Source of the DNA: Pseudomonadota bacterium
GTDB lineage: Bacteria; Pseudomonadota; Gammaproteobacteria; Burkholderiales; Burkholderiaceae_C
Length of the DNA: 58,097 bases
Reading direction: 5' to 3'
Assembly: GCA_029779845.1 (NCBI GenBank)
Contig: JAKOZT010000156.1
Span: 1-58,097, forward strand
Position numbers and translations under genes: made by a program. Below are positions 32,778 to 44,632 of the stretch, piece by piece. Position 1 is the first letter of the stretch. Each line of letters opens with the position of its first letter. The notes beneath the pieces were generated by a model. That model was not told the DNA's origin, did not search any database, and was given only the letters and a program-made list of their open reading frames with translations.

Positions 32778-32978
32778 GTGGGCGCGAGCGCCTGGGATCT
32801 GCTGCTCGCCGCGGCCGCGCTGATGCTGGTGCTCGAAGGGCTGCTGCCCTTTTTCAGCCCGGCGTCGTGGCGGCGGCTGTTCGAGCAGGCGACCCGGCTG
32901 AGCGACGGGCAGATCCGCTTCCTCGGCCTGTCGAGCATGCTGCTCGGCGTGGTGCTGATGCTGGTGTTCTGGGGCTGA
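32778..32978 (+). CDS. DUF2065 family small membrane protein (YjeT-like)
   Basis: A 66-residue protein with two predicted membrane helices (about 5-24, [20 protein letters not shown], and about 45-65, [20 protein letters not shown]). The LEG..PF..P..WR......L.D...R..GL..M..G pattern is that of DUF2065, known as yjeT downstream of hflC in enterobacteria. Function unknown; position suggests a link to the HflKC-FtsH complex. It starts with GTG at 32778, 6 bp after hflC. Confidence 0.88.
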   Translation: MGASAWDLLLAAAALMLVLEGLLPFFSPASWRRLFEQATRLSDGQIRFLGLSSMLLGVVLMLVFWG

Positions 32979-33017
32979 GAGGCAACGCCGTCAGGCTCTC
33001 GCCAGGGGGCGCGCCGG

Positions 33018-33023
33018 TACAAT
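33018..33023 (+). promoter_or_regulatory. Probable -10 element of hisZ-purA
   Basis: TACAAT in GCCGGTACAATGCGG, 34 bp before the hisZ ATG, in the 73-bp gap after the DUF2065 gene. It suggests hisZ starts a new transcript rather than being read only from hflKC. Confidence 0.5.
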
Positions 33024-33051
33024 GCGGTTTTTAATCCGCGCCGGTTTTCCC

Positions 33052-35587
<2,536 letters not shown>

Positions 35588-35622
35588 GGGGCCGCGCGCA
35601 ACCCTTTCGGAGAATCGACCGC

Positions 35623-36144
35623 ATGCTCACCGACGACGGCAAACACCTCTACGTCTCCTGGGACGAGTACCACATGCTGATCGAGCGCCTGGCGCTCAAG
35701 GTGCACGCCTCGGGCTGGGAGTTCGACCAGATCCTGTGCCTGGCGCGCGGCGGCATGCGGCCGGGCGACGTGCTCTCGCGCGTGTTCGACAAGCCGCTGG
35801 CGATCATGGCGACGAGTTCGTACCGCGCCGAGGCCGGCACCATCCAGGGCCGGCTCGACATGGCCAAGTACATCACGCTGCCCAAGGGCGAACTGGCCGG
35901 CCGCGTGCTGCTGGTCGACGACCTGGCCGACTCGGGCGTGACGCTCAGGGCGGTGGTCGAGCGGCTGCGCGGCATGCCCTCGATCAGCGAGCTGCGCTCG
36001 GCGGTGATCTGGGTGAAGGGTGTGTCGAGCTACACGCCCGACTACTTCGTCGAGATGCTGCCCACCAGCCCGTGGATCCACCAGCCTTTCGAGGAATACG
36101 ACGACCTGCGGCCCGAAGGGCTGGCGAGGAAGTTCGTCATCTGA
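35623..36144 (+). CDS. Purine-type phosphoribosyltransferase (Gpt/hypoxanthine-like)
   Basis: A 173-residue type I phosphoribosyltransferase. The PRPP-binding loop is RVLLVDDLADSGVTL with Asp99-Asp100; the conserved N-terminal hood segment is YVSWDEYHMLIERLALKVHAS and CLARGGMRPGDVLSRVFDKP. It resembles archaeal-type and Gpt-like enzymes acting on hypoxanthine, xanthine or guanine; substrate cannot be fixed. Its place after purA supports a role in purine salvage. CGGAGA at 35608 is a good ribosome-binding site. It ends just before a terminator hairpin and the convergent tRNA-Leu. Confidence 0.9.
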   Translation: MLTDDGKHLYVSWDEYHMLIERLALKVHASGWEFDQILCLARGGMRPGDVLSRVFDKPLAIMATSSYRAEAGTIQGRLDMAKYITLPKGELAGRVLLVDDLADSGVTLRAVVERLRGMPSISELRSAVIWVKGVSSYTPDYFVEMLPTSPWIHQPFEEYDDLRPEGLARKFVI

Positions 36145-36161
36145 GGGCGCAAAACGAAGCG

Positions 36162-36197
36162 GCAAAGAAAAAGGCCAGTGCGCTTGCACTGGCCTTT
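36162..36197 (-). terminator. Terminator of tRNA-Leu (also able to act on the plus strand)
   Basis: AAAGGCCAGTGC (36170-36181) pairs perfectly with GCACTGGCCTTT (36186-36197), loop GCTT: a 12-bp stem. Read on the minus strand it is followed by TTTTTCTTT, a strong rho-independent terminator 13 nt after the tRNA 3' end. Read on the plus strand it follows the phosphoribosyltransferase stop by 25 bp but has only a short T-run. Confidence 0.9.
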
Positions 36198-36209
36198 CAC
36201 AACATCATC

Positions 36210-36294
<85 letters not shown>

Positions 36295-36311
36295 ATTTCA
36301 GGAAGTCTTGG

Positions 36312-36341
36312 ATCATATCATCAAAACGAATCAAAACTCAA
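36312..36341 (-). promoter_or_regulatory. Probable tRNA-Leu promoter
   Basis: On the minus strand TTGAGT (36336-36341) is spaced 18 bp from TATGAT (36312-36317), which lies 17 nt before the mature tRNA 5' end. This AT-rich patch stands out in the surrounding GC-rich DNA; it also lies upstream of rnr, so it is a divergent control region. Confidence 0.6.
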
Positions 36342-36367
36342 CGCCCCCCGCCGTCGGTGCCGAACTG

Positions 36368-38581
36368 ATGAGCGAAGTCGAGGGCACCGTGCAAGGCCAT
36401 CGCGACGGCCACGGCTTCCTCGTGCGCGACGATCGCGGCAGCGACGTCTACCTCTCGCAGCAGGAGATGCGCGCGGTGCTGCACCGCGACCGCGTGCGCG
36501 CGCGCATCGTGCGCTACGACAAGCGCGGCCGCCCCGAGGGCCGCATCCTCGAGATCCTCGAGCGCCGCAAGGCGCCCATCATCGGCCGGCTGCTGCACGA
36601 AGGCGGCGTCTGGCTGGTCGCGCCGGAAGACAAGCGCTACGGCCAGGACATCATGGTGCCGAAGAACGCGATCGCCAACGCGAGCGCGGGCCAGGTGGTG
36701 GCGATCGAGCTGACCGAGCCGCCCTCGATGTACTCGCAGCCGGTGGGCCGCGTCACCGAGGTGCTCGGCGAGATCGACGACCCCGGCATGGAGATCGAGA
36801 TCGCGGTGCGCAAGTACGAGGTGCCGCACCGCTTCTCGCCCGAGACGCTGGCGCAGGCCGCGGGCTTGCCGGAGAAGATCCGCCCGGCCGACCGCAGGCA
36901 CCGCATCGAGCTGACCGACGTGCCGCTGGTCACCATCGACGGCGAGGACGCGCGCGACTTCGACGACGCGGTGTACTGCGAGCCGGCCGTGGTCGGGCGC
37001 GGCAAGAAGCCCAACGGCTGGCGGCTCGTCGTCGCGATCGCCGACGTGAGCCACTACGTCAAGCCCGGCGAGCCGCTCGACGAGGACGCCTACGAACGCG
37101 CCACCTCGGTGTACTTCCCGCGCCGCGTGATCCCGATGCTGCCGGAGAAGCTCTCCAACGGGCTGTGCTCGCTGAACCCCGACGTCGAGCGCCTGGCGAT
37201 GGTGTGCGACATGCTTGTCGGCGCCGACGGCGAGGTGCACGCCTACCAGTTCTACCCGGCAGTGATCTGCTCGCACGCGCGCTTCACCTACACCGAGGTG
37301 GCGGCGATCCTCGCCAACACGCGCGGGCCGGAGGCGGCGCGGCGCAGCGAGCTGGTGCCGCACCTGCTGCACCTGCACGAGGTCTACCGCGCGCTGCTCA
37401 AGCAGCGCCAGCAGCGCGGCGCGATGGACTTCGAGACCACCGAGACGCAGATCGTCTGCGACGAGAACGGCCGCATCGAGAAGATCGTGCCGCGCACGCG
37501 CAACGACGCGCACCGGCTGATCGAGGAGGCGATGCTGGCCGCCAACGTCTGCTCGGCCGACTTCATCGCGCAGGCCAAGCACCCGTCGCTGTACCGGGTG
37601 CACGAAGGCCCGACGCCGGAGAAGCGCACGACGCTGCAGAACTACCTGAAGGCGCTCGGCCTGGGCTTCTCGGTCAGCGAGGAGCCGCACCCGAAGGAGT
37701 TCCAGGCGATCGCCGCGGCCACGAAGGACCGGCCCGACGCCCTGCAGATCCACACCATGCTGCTGCGCTCGATGCAGCAGGCGATCTACACCGGCACCAA
37801 CGCCGGCCACTTCGGCCTGGCCTATGAGGCCTACACGCACTTCACCAGCCCGATCCGGCGCTACCCGGACCTGCTGGTGCACCGCGTGATCAAGGCGCTG
37901 CTCAGCGGCAAGCGCTACCACCTGCTCAGCGGCAAGCTCGAAGACGCGCCCGCGCCGCGCTCGGCCAGGAGCAAGGCCAAGCACGCGCCGACGCAGGAGA
38001 TGGAGCAGTGGGAAGCCGCCGGCGCGCATTGCAGCGCCAACGAGCGGCGCGCCGACGAGGCCTCGCGCGACGTCGAGGCCTGGCTGAAGTGCCGCTACAT
38101 GCGCGAGCACCTGGGCGAGGAGTTCTCCGGCACCGTCAGCGCCGTGACGAGCTTCGGCCTGTTCGTCACGCTCGACGCGCTGTACGTCGAGGGTCTGGTG
38201 CACATCACCGAGCTGGGCGGCGAGTACTACCGCTTCGACGAAGTGCGCCAGGAGCTGCGCGGCGAGCGCAGCGGCATGCGCTACGCGATCGGCGCGCGCG
38301 TGCGCGTGCAGGTCAGCCGCGTCGACCTCGACGGCCGGCGCATCGACTTCCGCATGGTGCGCGAGGGCGAGGACGACGCGGCGCGGCTGCGCGCGCGGCG
38401 CGAGCGGGCCCAGGCCGGCAAGTCGGGCGCCGAGGAGGAACTGGCGCGCGTGAAGTCGGCCGACCGCGCCGCCAAGGCCGGCACCAAGGCGAAAGCCAGG
38501 GGCGCCAAGGCGGCGCATCCGGTGAAGGCGGCGAAGGCGACGGCGCGCAAGGCGTCGCCCGCGCGCGCCAAGCGGCGCTGA
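36368..38581 (+). CDS. rnr: Ribonuclease R
   Basis: A 737-residue 3'-to-5' exoribonuclease. Two cold-shock domains are at about 1-150 (VEGTVQGHRDGHGFLVRDD), then the RNB domain with VTIDGEDARDFDDAVY (Asp191, Asp197, Asp199, Asp200 region), SNGLCSLNPDVERLAMVCDM and AYTHFTSPIRRYPDLLVHRV. The S1 domain is at about 585-665 (SGTVSAVTSFGLFVTLD), and the tail (about 665-737) is Lys/Ala/Arg-rich. The start is placed at ATG 36368, so the N-terminal helix-turn-helix of E. coli RNase R is missing. The frame is open further upstream, but that stretch is antisense to the tRNA. RNase R degrades structured RNA and helps rRNA quality control. Confidence 0.94.
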   Translation: MSEVEGTVQGHRDGHGFLVRDDRGSDVYLSQQEMRAVLHRDRVRARIVRYDKRGRPEGRILEILERRKAPIIGRLLHEGGVWLVAPEDKRYGQDIMVPKNAIANASAGQVVAIELTEPPSMYSQPVGRVTEVLGEIDDPGMEIEIAVRKYEVPHRFSPETLAQAAGLPEKIRPADRRHRIELTDVPLVTIDGEDARDFDDAVYCEPAVVGRGKKPNGWRLVVAIADVSHYVKPGEPLDEDAYERATSVYFPRRVIPMLPEKLSNGLCSLNPDVERLAMVCDMLVGADGEVHAYQFYPAVICSHARFTYTEVAAILANTRGPEAARRSELVPHLLHLHEVYRALLKQRQQRGAMDFETTETQIVCDENGRIEKIVPRTRNDAHRLIEEAMLAANVCSADFIAQAKHPSLYRVHEGPTPEKRTTLQNYLKALGLGFSVSEEPHPKEFQAIAAATKDRPDALQIHTMLLRSMQQAIYTGTNAGHFGLAYEAYTHFTSPIRRYPDLLVHRVIKALLSGKRYHLLSGKLEDAPAPRSARSKAKHAPTQEMEQWEAAGAHCSANERRADEASRDVEAWLKCRYMREHLGEEFSGTVSAVTSFGLFVTLDALYVEGLVHITELGGEYYRFDEVRQELRGERSGMRYAIGARVRVQVSRVDLDGRRIDFRMVREGEDDAARLRARRERAQAGKSGAEEELARVKSADRAAKAGTKAKARGAKAAHPVKAAKATARKASPARAKRR

Positions 38582-40072
38582 TCAGCGCCGCGCCGCCATC
38601 TCTTCGATCAGCTCGGCGGCGCGCAGCACCGGGCGTGCCGCGACTTCGGCGGCGGCGCCGTGCCACCACACCGCGTGGCGCGCGGCGTGCCAGGCGCGTT
38701 CGTTCGCATCGGCTTCGTCGCGCTGCGCCCAGTGCCCGCCCAGCCAGCCGGCCAGCACGTCGCCGGTGCCGGCGCTGGCCAGCGAGGCATCGCCGCTGGC
38801 GTTGATGCACGGCGCGCGGTCGGGCGCGGCGATCACGCTGCCCGAGCCTTTCAGCACGACGACGCAGGCGCAGTCGTCGGCGAGGCGGCGTGCGCTGGCG
38901 AGGCGGTCGGCTTGCACCTGCGTGCTGTCGACGCCGAGCAGCCGCGCTGCTTCGAGCGGGTGCGGCGTCAGCACGGTGGCCTGATCGCGGCCGGCGCGGG
39001 CGCGCAGTTGGCGGCGCAGCGCTTCGTCGGCGGCGATCGCGTTGAGCGCATCGGCATCGAGCACGAGGCGCGCGCTGCCCGACAGCAGCGTGGGCAGCAC
39101 GGCGCGCACCGCGTCGCCGCCGCCGCAGCCGCACACCACGGTGCTGCGCGCCAGCGTCTCGCGGTCCACGCGCTGCGACCAGCCCGGGCGCAGCATCAGC
39201 TCGGGCCGCGCCGCGTCGAAGGCGGGTGCTTGTGCATCGAGCATCTCGACGAACACCCGCCCCGCGCCGGCCGCCAGCGCAGCGCGGCCGGCCAGCAGTG
39301 CCGCGCCGGCCATGCCGCTGGCGCCGCCGACCACCGCCACGTCGCCGAAGCTGCCTTTGTGCTGGGCGTGGCGGCGCGCAGGCGCGTCGCCCGTCGCGGC
39401 GCCGCCCAGCCAGGCTTCGGGCGCTTCGCGCGAGGTATCGACGCCGATGTCGTCGAACCACACCGTGCCGGCATGGTCGCGCCCGGCCGCGGTGAACAGG
39501 CCGGGCTTGAGCGTCAGCAGGCTCAGCGTGTGCGTCGCATGCACCGCTTCTCCGAGCGGCCGGCCGGTGTCGGCGGCCAGGCCCGAGGGCAGGTCGATCG
39601 CCAGCACCGGGCAGGGCAGGGCGTTCAGGGCGGCGATCGCGTCGCGCAGCGCGCCTTCGGCGGGGCGGCTCGCGCCTATGCCCAGCAGCGCGTCGATGGC
39701 GAGATCCTGCGTGCCCAGCGGTGCCGTCACCTCGGCATGAATCGCCACGCCGGCATCGCGCGCGCGTGCCAGCGCATCGCGCGCGTCGTCGGCCTGCGGC
39801 TCGCCGAGCAGCAGCACCTCCACCGCCTTGCCGGCATGCTGCAGGCGGATCGCCGCGTCGAGGCCATCGCCGCCATTGTTGCCGGTGCCGGCGACGATGC
39901 GGACGCGCTGCGCATGCGGCGCCAGCGCGAGTGCCAGCCGCGCCACCGCGTCGCCGGCGCGCTGCATCAGGGCGTGCGGTGCCAGCGGGGCCAGCGCGGC
40001 TTGTTCGATGCGCCGCGTGTGGGCGACGTCGAACAGCGGCAGATCCGGGCAGAAACGGTCGATGCGGCGCAT
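38582..40072 (-). CDS. nnr: Bifunctional NAD(P)H-hydrate epimerase / ADP-dependent dehydratase
   Basis: A 496-residue fusion that repairs hydrated NAD(P)H. The N-terminal epimerase (YjeF_N, about 12-220) has VAGTGNNGGDGLDAAIRL (62-70 core) and AIDLPSGLAADTG. The C-terminal ribokinase-like dehydratase (about 235-496) has GDVAVVGGASGMAGAALLAG, LVLDADALNAIA, VLTPHPLEAARLLG and SAGTGDVLAGWLGG with catalytic Asp438. The domain order is that of E. coli Nnr (YjeF). Its stop abuts the convergent rnr stop with no gap. It lies 12 bp after dadA and is likely the last gene of the amidase-dadA-nnr operon. Confidence 0.95.
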   Translation of the reverse strand: MRRIDRFCPDLPLFDVAHTRRIEQAALAPLAPHALMQRAGDAVARLALALAPHAQRVRIVAGTGNNGGDGLDAAIRLQHAGKAVEVLLLGEPQADDARDALARARDAGVAIHAEVTAPLGTQDLAIDALLGIGASRPAEGALRDAIAALNALPCPVLAIDLPSGLAADTGRPLGEAVHATHTLSLLTLKPGLFTAAGRDHAGTVWFDDIGVDTSREAPEAWLGGAATGDAPARRHAQHKGSFGDVAVVGGASGMAGAALLAGRAALAAGAGRVFVEMLDAQAPAFDAARPELMLRPGWSQRVDRETLARSTVVCGCGGGDAVRAVLPTLLSGSARLVLDADALNAIAADEALRRQLRARAGRDQATVLTPHPLEAARLLGVDSTQVQADRLASARRLADDCACVVVLKGSGSVIAAPDRAPCINASGDASLASAGTGDVLAGWLGGHWAQRDEADANERAWHAARHAVWWHGAAAEVAARPVLRAAELIEEMAARR

Positions 40073-40084
40073 CGCGCGAGCGTA

Positions 40085-41428
40085 TCAGCGCAGCCGCTCG
40101 ACTCCCAGGCCGTCGAGGGAAATCGGCGCTTCGCGCCCCTGCAGCGTTTGCGCCAGCGCATAGGCCGAGCCGCAGGCCAGCGCCCAGCCGCTCGAGCCGT
40201 GGCCGAGGTTGAGCCAGATGCCGTCGGCGCCGCTCGCGCCGATCAGCGGTGGGCCATCCGGCAGCATCGGGCGCGCGCCCTTCCAGGGCTGTACCTGGCT
40301 CAGCCGCGCGGCGCCGGGGAACCAGTCGTCGAGCACCTTGTAGAGCGTCGCGACGGCGCGCGGGTCGTGCCTGCTCAGGGAGCCGCCCAGTTCGGCGCTG
40401 CCCGCCACGCGCACACGCTGTCCGATCCGGGAGATGGCGACCTTGTAGCGTTCGTCCATCAAGGCGGCGCGCGGCGCGCGCTCGGCGGCGCTGTCGTCGG
40501 GGCGCAGCGGCGCGGTGATCGAATAACCGTGCACCGCGCGCAGCGGCAGGCGGATGCCCAGCGGCTTGAGCAGCGCGGTCGAGCCCATCGCGGCGCACAC
40601 CACCACCGCGTCGAAGCTCTCGGTGACGGGCTCCAGCGGCGCCGGCTCGGTGACCGGGTCGGCGCCGCGCGTCGTTGCCGGCTCGATCATCAACTGCGTC
40701 GATTCGGGCGGCGGCAGGTAGCGGTGCACCAGCTGCGGCTGCGTGCCCGGCACGAGCCGCTGCACCTCGGTGTGGAAGTGCCAGCGCGCGCCGAGTTTCT
40801 GCGCCTCGTGGCGCAGCAGGTGGGCGAACTGGCGGCAGTTGCCGACCTCGTCGTCGGGCAGGTGCACGCCGGCGTGCAAGGGCGTGTCGGGATTGAGCGC
40901 CGGCTCCAGCTCTCGGCAGCGCGCCGCGTCGACGAGGTGGAAGCGGTTGCCCAGTTCGGTCAGCAGCTTGAGGCCGGGGTGCGCGGCGGAGAGGTCCGCT
41001 TCGCTGCGCAGCAGCACGAGGTAGCCCTCGCGGCGTTCGTAGTCGAGTTGCAAGGCCTTGGTCAGCTCGTGCAGGCGGTGCCGGCTGAAAACGGCCAGGC
41101 GCTGCATGCGCGTGCGGTTCGCCTGCCAGGCCTCGCTGCGGCAGGCGCGCCACCAGCGCCACAGCCAGGCGGCGAGCGCGGGGTCGAGGCTGGCGCGCAC
41201 GCGCACCGGCGCATGGCGCGCGAACAGCATGCGCAGCACCTTCCACGGCATGCCGGGCGAGGCCCAGGGCGTGACGTAGCCGGGTGCGACCACGCCGGCG
41301 TTGGCGAAGCTGGTCTCGGCGGCGACGCTGCCGCGCCGCTCGAACACGCTGACCTCGTGGCCGGCGGCCGCGAGTTCGTAGGCGGTGGTGACGCCGACGA
41401 TGCCGGCGCCTATGACGGCGATGCGCAT
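40085..41428 (-). CDS. dadA: D-amino acid dehydrogenase (DadA-type FAD oxidoreductase)
   Basis: A 447-residue flavoprotein. The FAD fold is [20 protein letters not shown], followed by [20 protein letters not shown] and [20 protein letters not shown], the DadA signature. The C-terminal half has [11 protein letters not shown] and [16 protein letters not shown] and [17 protein letters not shown]. It would oxidise D-amino acids such as D-alanine to 2-oxo acids at the inner membrane, feeding quinones. A Pro/Glu/Thr-rich insert of about 35 residues (around 230-265) sits before [13 protein letters not shown] recall similar inserts in Comamonadaceae homologues. The ATG at 41428, not 16 codons further upstream, begins the FAD fold and is 1 bp from the amidase stop. 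No alanine racemase is adjacent. Confidence 0.93.
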   Translation of the reverse strand: MRIAVIGAGIVGVTTAYELAAAGHEVSVFERRGSVAAETSFANAGVVAPGYVTPWASPGMPWKVLRMLFARHAPVRVRASLDPALAAWLWRWWRACRSEAWQANRTRMQRLAVFSRHRLHELTKALQLDYERREGYLVLLRSEADLSAAHPGLKLLTELGNRFHLVDAARCRELEPALNPDTPLHAGVHLPDDEVGNCRQFAHLLRHEAQKLGARWHFHTEVQRLVPGTQPQLVHRYLPPPESTQLMIEPATTRGADPVTEPAPLEPVTESFDAVVVCAAMGSTALLKPLGIRLPLRAVHGYSITAPLRPDDSAAERAPRAALMDERYKVAISRIGQRVRVAGSAELGGSLSRHDPRAVATLYKVLDDWFPGAARLSQVQPWKGARPMLPDGPPLIGASGADGIWLNLGHGSSGWALACGSAYALAQTLQGREAPISLDGLGVERLR

Positions 41429-41429
41429 G

Positions 41430-42737
41430 TCAGCCCCGGCGCGGCGCGAGCGCCGCCTCGATGGCGAGCGAGGCATCCAGCACCGCGTCGTCGCGCAGCG
41501 CCGAACTCCACACCATCAGGCCGACCGGCATCTCGCCCGCCGCATGGCAGGGCAGCGAGAGCGCGCAGCCGTCGAGGAAGTTGATCGCGCTCGGGTTGCG
41601 CAGCAGCGCGCCGTTGGCGGCGAAGAAGGCGTCGTCGTCGGCCACCAGCGGGGCGATGGGCGGCGCGATGAGCGGCACGGTCGGGCTCAGCATCGCGTCG
41701 AAGCCGGCCATCGCAGCCTCGGTGCGCGCGATCCAGTCGCGCCGCGCCCAGCTCAGCTCGACGTAGTCGGCTGCGCTCATCGCCTCGCCGCGGCGGATGC
41801 GCAGCGCGACGCGCGGGTCGTACAGGTCGGCTTTCGTGGCGAGGTGTTTGCGATGCCAGGCCCAGCTCTCGGCGGCGGAAAAGCCGCCGGCGGCGTTCAG
41901 CGTGGCGAGTTCGGCCAGCGTGGGCAGCGCCACCTCTTCGATGTGCGCGCCGGCGTCGCGCAGCGTGGCGAGCGTGCGCTGGAAGGCGGCGGCCACCGCC
42001 GGCTCCAGGCCGTCGAGCATCAGCGTGGTCGGCACGCCGAAGCGCAGCGCCGCGAGCGGCTTGTGCAACAGAGAAACCCTGCGCGCCGCCAGCACCTCGT
42101 GCATCCGCACGGCGTCGCGCACGTCCTGCGTGATCGCGCACACCGTGTCCAGCGTGGTCGACAGCGGAATCGCTCCCTCGGCCGGCACCCGCCGCGCGGT
42201 GTTCTTGAAGCCGACCAGCCCGTGCAGCGCCGCCGGGATGCGGATCGAGCCGCCGGTGTCCGAGCCCAGCGCGGCCCAGGCCGCGCCGGCGGCCACCGAG
42301 ACCGCGCCGCCGGAGGTGGAGCCGCCGGGGATGCGCGGCGTGGCGTCGAGCGCCGCCGTCGCGGCATTGGCCGGCGTGCCGTGATGCGGATTGATGCCCA
42401 CGCCCGAGAACGCGAACTCGCTCATGTTGGTGCGGCCCACGAAGGCCGCGCCGGCGGCGCGCAGCCGCGCGACGGCCGGGCAGTCGGCTGCGGCCGGGGG
42501 CGCATCGGCGAGCACGCGGCTGGCCGCGGCCGTGCGCTGGCCGGCCACGTCGAACAAGTCCTTCACGCTCACCGCGCGGCCGGCCAGCGCGCTGCCGGGC
42601 GCGGCGGCACGGGCCTGCTCACGCGCGGCGTCGAAGGTGGTGAGGGTGAAGGCGTGGCGGCAGGCCTCGCCCTGGGCGGCGGCGATGCAGCGCTCGATCG
42701 CGTCGATGGCGGCGGTGACGCTCGGGTCGGTGGGCAT
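41430..42737 (-). CDS. Amidase-signature family amidohydrolase
   Basis: A 435-residue amidase of the Ser-Ser-Lys type. The triad is Lys59 in [11 protein letters not shown], Ser142 in [13 protein letters not shown] and the nucleophile Ser164 in [15 protein letters not shown]. It is smaller than GatA (about 485) and has no GatB or GatC neighbour, so it is a stand-alone amidase and not part of the tRNA amidotransferase. Substrate unknown; being first in an operon with D-amino acid dehydrogenase suggests amide or D-amino-acid-amide catabolism, but this is inference. The start [11 protein letters not shown] at 42737 is chosen; an upstream frame extension overlaps the rpsB promoter region. Confidence 0.9.
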   Translation of the reverse strand: MPTDPSVTAAIDAIERCIAAAQGEACRHAFTLTTFDAAREQARAAAPGSALAGRAVSVKDLFDVAGQRTAAASRVLADAPPAAADCPAVARLRAAGAAFVGRTNMSEFAFSGVGINPHHGTPANAATAALDATPRIPGGSTSGGAVSVAAGAAWAALGSDTGGSIRIPAALHGLVGFKNTARRVPAEGAIPLSTTLDTVCAITQDVRDAVRMHEVLAARRVSLLHKPLAALRFGVPTTLMLDGLEPAVAAAFQRTLATLRDAGAHIEEVALPTLAELATLNAAGGFSAAESWAWHRKHLATKADLYDPRVALRIRRGEAMSAADYVELSWARRDWIARTEAAMAGFDAMLSPTVPLIAPPIAPLVADDDAFFAANGALLRNPSAINFLDGCALSLPCHAAGEMPVGLMVWSSALRDDAVLDASLAIEAALAPRRG

Positions 42738-42748
42738 GGGTGGCGTGG

Positions 42749-42754
42749 TACACT
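42749..42754 (+). promoter_or_regulatory. Probable -10 element of rpsB, followed by a 130-nt leader
   Basis: TACACT in GCGTGGTACACTCCGCG, close to the divergent amidase start. The leader to the rpsB ATG at 42885 has a hairpin TCCGGG/CCCGGA (about 42767-42783). S2 is known to repress its own operon through the rpsB leader in enterobacteria; I could not verify the same RNA fold here. Confidence 0.45.
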
Positions 42755-42884
42755 CCGCGAGTTTTGTCCGGGACGCCCCCGGATGAAGCAATCGCGAAGC
42801 CGGCCGCTGAAGGTGTCGCGGCGTCACTGCAACGGGTGGCGCAACGATTCGGGCCGGATTCTAGAACCAACCTTTGGAGTCCCC

Positions 42885-43628
42885 ATGACGATCAGCATGC
42901 GTGAAATGCTGGAAGCCGGTGTGCACTTTGGCCACCAGACGCGCTTCTGGAATCCCAAGATGGCCCCGTACATCTACGGCCATCGCAACAAGATCCACAT
43001 CATCAACCTCGAGAAGACGCAGCCGCTCTTCAACGACGCGATGAAGTTCGTGCGCCAGCTCGCCGCCAAGCGCGGCACCATCCTGATGGTGGGCACCAAG
43101 CGCCAGGCGCGCGAGGTGATCGCGCAGGACGCGCAGCGCGCCGGCATGCCCTACGTCGACCAGCGCTGGCTCGGCGGCATGCTGACCAACTTCAAGACCG
43201 TCAAGGGTTCGCTGAAGAAGCTCAAGGACATGCAGGCGCAGGTCGAGTCCGGCGCCGACATCGGCACGAAGAAGGAACAGCTGCTGTTCCAGCGCGAGAT
43301 CTCCAAGCTCGAGAAGGACATCGGCGGCATCCAGAACATGACCGCGCTGCCCGACGCGATCTTCGTGATCGACGTCGGCTACCACAAGATCGCCATCCAG
43401 GAAGCCAAGAAGCTGGGCATTCCGGTGGTCGGCGTGGTCGACACCAACCACAACCCCGACGGCATCGACTACGTCATCCCCGGCAACGACGACTCGGCCA
43501 AGGCCGTGGCGCTGTACGCCCGCGCGGTGGCCGACGCCGTGCTCGAGGGCAAGGCCAACGCGACCAGCGAGGTGGTGCAGGCCGCCGCCGGCGGCGACGA
43601 GTTCGTGGAAGTCGAGACGACGGCCTGA
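42885..43628 (+). CDS. rpsB: 30S ribosomal protein S2
   Basis: A 247-residue S2. Family landmarks are [20 protein letters not shown] at the N terminus, [32 protein letters not shown], and [19 protein letters not shown], then [19 protein letters not shown]. It is required late in 30S assembly and for S1 binding. GGAG (42876) precedes ATG 42885. It begins the conserved rpsB-tsf-pyrH-frr array and is separated from tsf by a terminator-like hairpin. Confidence 0.99.
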   Translation: MTISMREMLEAGVHFGHQTRFWNPKMAPYIYGHRNKIHIINLEKTQPLFNDAMKFVRQLAAKRGTILMVGTKRQAREVIAQDAQRAGMPYVDQRWLGGMLTNFKTVKGSLKKLKDMQAQVESGADIGTKKEQLLFQREISKLEKDIGGIQNMTALPDAIFVIDVGYHKIAIQEAKKLGIPVVGVVDTNHNPDGIDYVIPGNDDSAKAVALYARAVADAVLEGKANATSEVVQAAAGGDEFVEVETTA

Positions 43629-43642
43629 GGCTCTTGCGCCCC

Positions 43643-43661
43643 GACTCGCCCGCGGCGAGTC
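43643..43661 (+). other. Perfect 8-bp hairpin after rpsB
   Basis: GACTCGCC (43643-43650) and GGCGAGTC (43654-43661) with loop CGC, 15 bp after the rpsB stop and just before the terminator hairpin. It may shield the rpsB 3' end. Confidence 0.6.
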
Positions 43662-43667
43662 TTCTGC

Positions 43668-43695
43668 AAAGGGGGCTGTCGCACAGCCCCTTTTT
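43668..43695 (+). terminator. Rho-independent terminator/attenuator between rpsB and tsf
   Basis: GGGGCTGT (43672-43679) pairs with ACAGCCCC (43683-43690), loop CGC, extended by AAAG with the following CTTTTT pairs, and ends in five Ts (43691-43695). It is a textbook terminator between two genes that otherwise read together, so it should lower tsf relative to rpsB. A partial terminator at this same junction is known in E. coli. Confidence 0.88.
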
Positions 43696-43721
43696 CAATC
43701 CCTGTTTTCCGGAGAACTGAG

Positions 43722-44618
43722 ATGCCTGCAATCACCGCCAGCATGGTTGCCGAACTGCGCGCCAAGACCGACGCGCCGATGATGGAGTGCAAGAAGGCCC
43801 TGACCGAGGCCGACGGCGACATGGGTCGCGCCGAGGAGATCCTGCGCGTCAAGCTCGGCAACAAGGCCGGCAAGGCCGCCGCGCGCATCACCGCCGAGGG
43901 CGTGGTCGCCGCGGCCGTAGACGGCAGCACCGGCGCGCTCATCGAGATCAACTGCGAGACCGACTTCGTCTCGAAGAACGACTCGTTCCTCGCCTTCGCG
44001 AAGGCCGCCGCCGAGCTGGTGGCGAAGAACAACCCGGCCGACGTGGCCGCGCTGTCGGCGCTGCCCTATGCGCAGGACGGCTTCGGCCCGACGCTGGAAG
44101 ACGTGCGCAAGGGCCTGATCGGCAAGATCGGCGAGAACATGTCGATCCGCCGCTTCAAGCGCTACGCCGGCGGCGGCAGCCTGGCGCACTACCTGCACGG
44201 CACGCGCATCGGCGTGATCGTCGAGTACACGGGCGATGCCACCGCGGCGAAGGACGTGGCGATGCACATCGCCGCGATGAAGCCGGCCGCGCTGTCCTCG
44301 GCCGAGGTGCCGGCCGAGCTGGTCGACAAGGAGCGCAAGATCGCCGCCGAGAAGGCCGCCGAGAGCGGCAAGCCGGCCGACATCGTCGCCAAGATGGTGG
44401 AAGGCTCGGTGCAGAAGTTCCTCAAGGAAGTCAGCCTGCTCGACCAGGTGTTCGTCAAGGCCGCCGACGGCAAGCAGACCGTCGGCAAGATGCTCGAGGG
44501 CGCCAAGACCGAGGTAAAGGGCTTCACGCTCTACGTGGTCGGCGAGGGCATCGAGAAGAAGGTCGACGACTTCGCGGCCGAGGTGGCCGCGCAGGTGGCC
44601 GCGGCCAAGGGTTCCTGA
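43722..44618 (+). CDS. tsf: Translation elongation factor Ts
   Basis: A 298-residue EF-Ts, the GDP exchange factor for EF-Tu. The N-terminal UBA-like domain has [20 protein letters not shown] (signature 1 around 11-30), the core shows [20 protein letters not shown] with the conserved TDFV that contacts EF-Tu, and the second subdomain runs to the C terminus ([20 protein letters not shown]). GGAGA (43711) precedes ATG 43722. Length is close to E. coli (283). Confidence 0.99.
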   Translation: MPAITASMVAELRAKTDAPMMECKKALTEADGDMGRAEEILRVKLGNKAGKAAARITAEGVVAAAVDGSTGALIEINCETDFVSKNDSFLAFAKAAAELVAKNNPADVAALSALPYAQDGFGPTLEDVRKGLIGKIGENMSIRRFKRYAGGGSLAHYLHGTRIGVIVEYTGDATAAKDVAMHIAAMKPAALSSAEVPAELVDKERKIAAEKAAESGKPADIVAKMVEGSVQKFLKEVSLLDQVFVKAADGKQTVGKMLEGAKTEVKGFTLYVVGEGIEKKVDDFAAEVAAQVAAAKGS

Positions 44619-44632
44619 AGCGTGACAGTTCG

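Noticed and set aside
41430..42737. GatA subunit of the tRNA amidotransferase
   Set aside because: Too short, no gatB or gatC beside it, and the neighbours are catabolic or repair genes.
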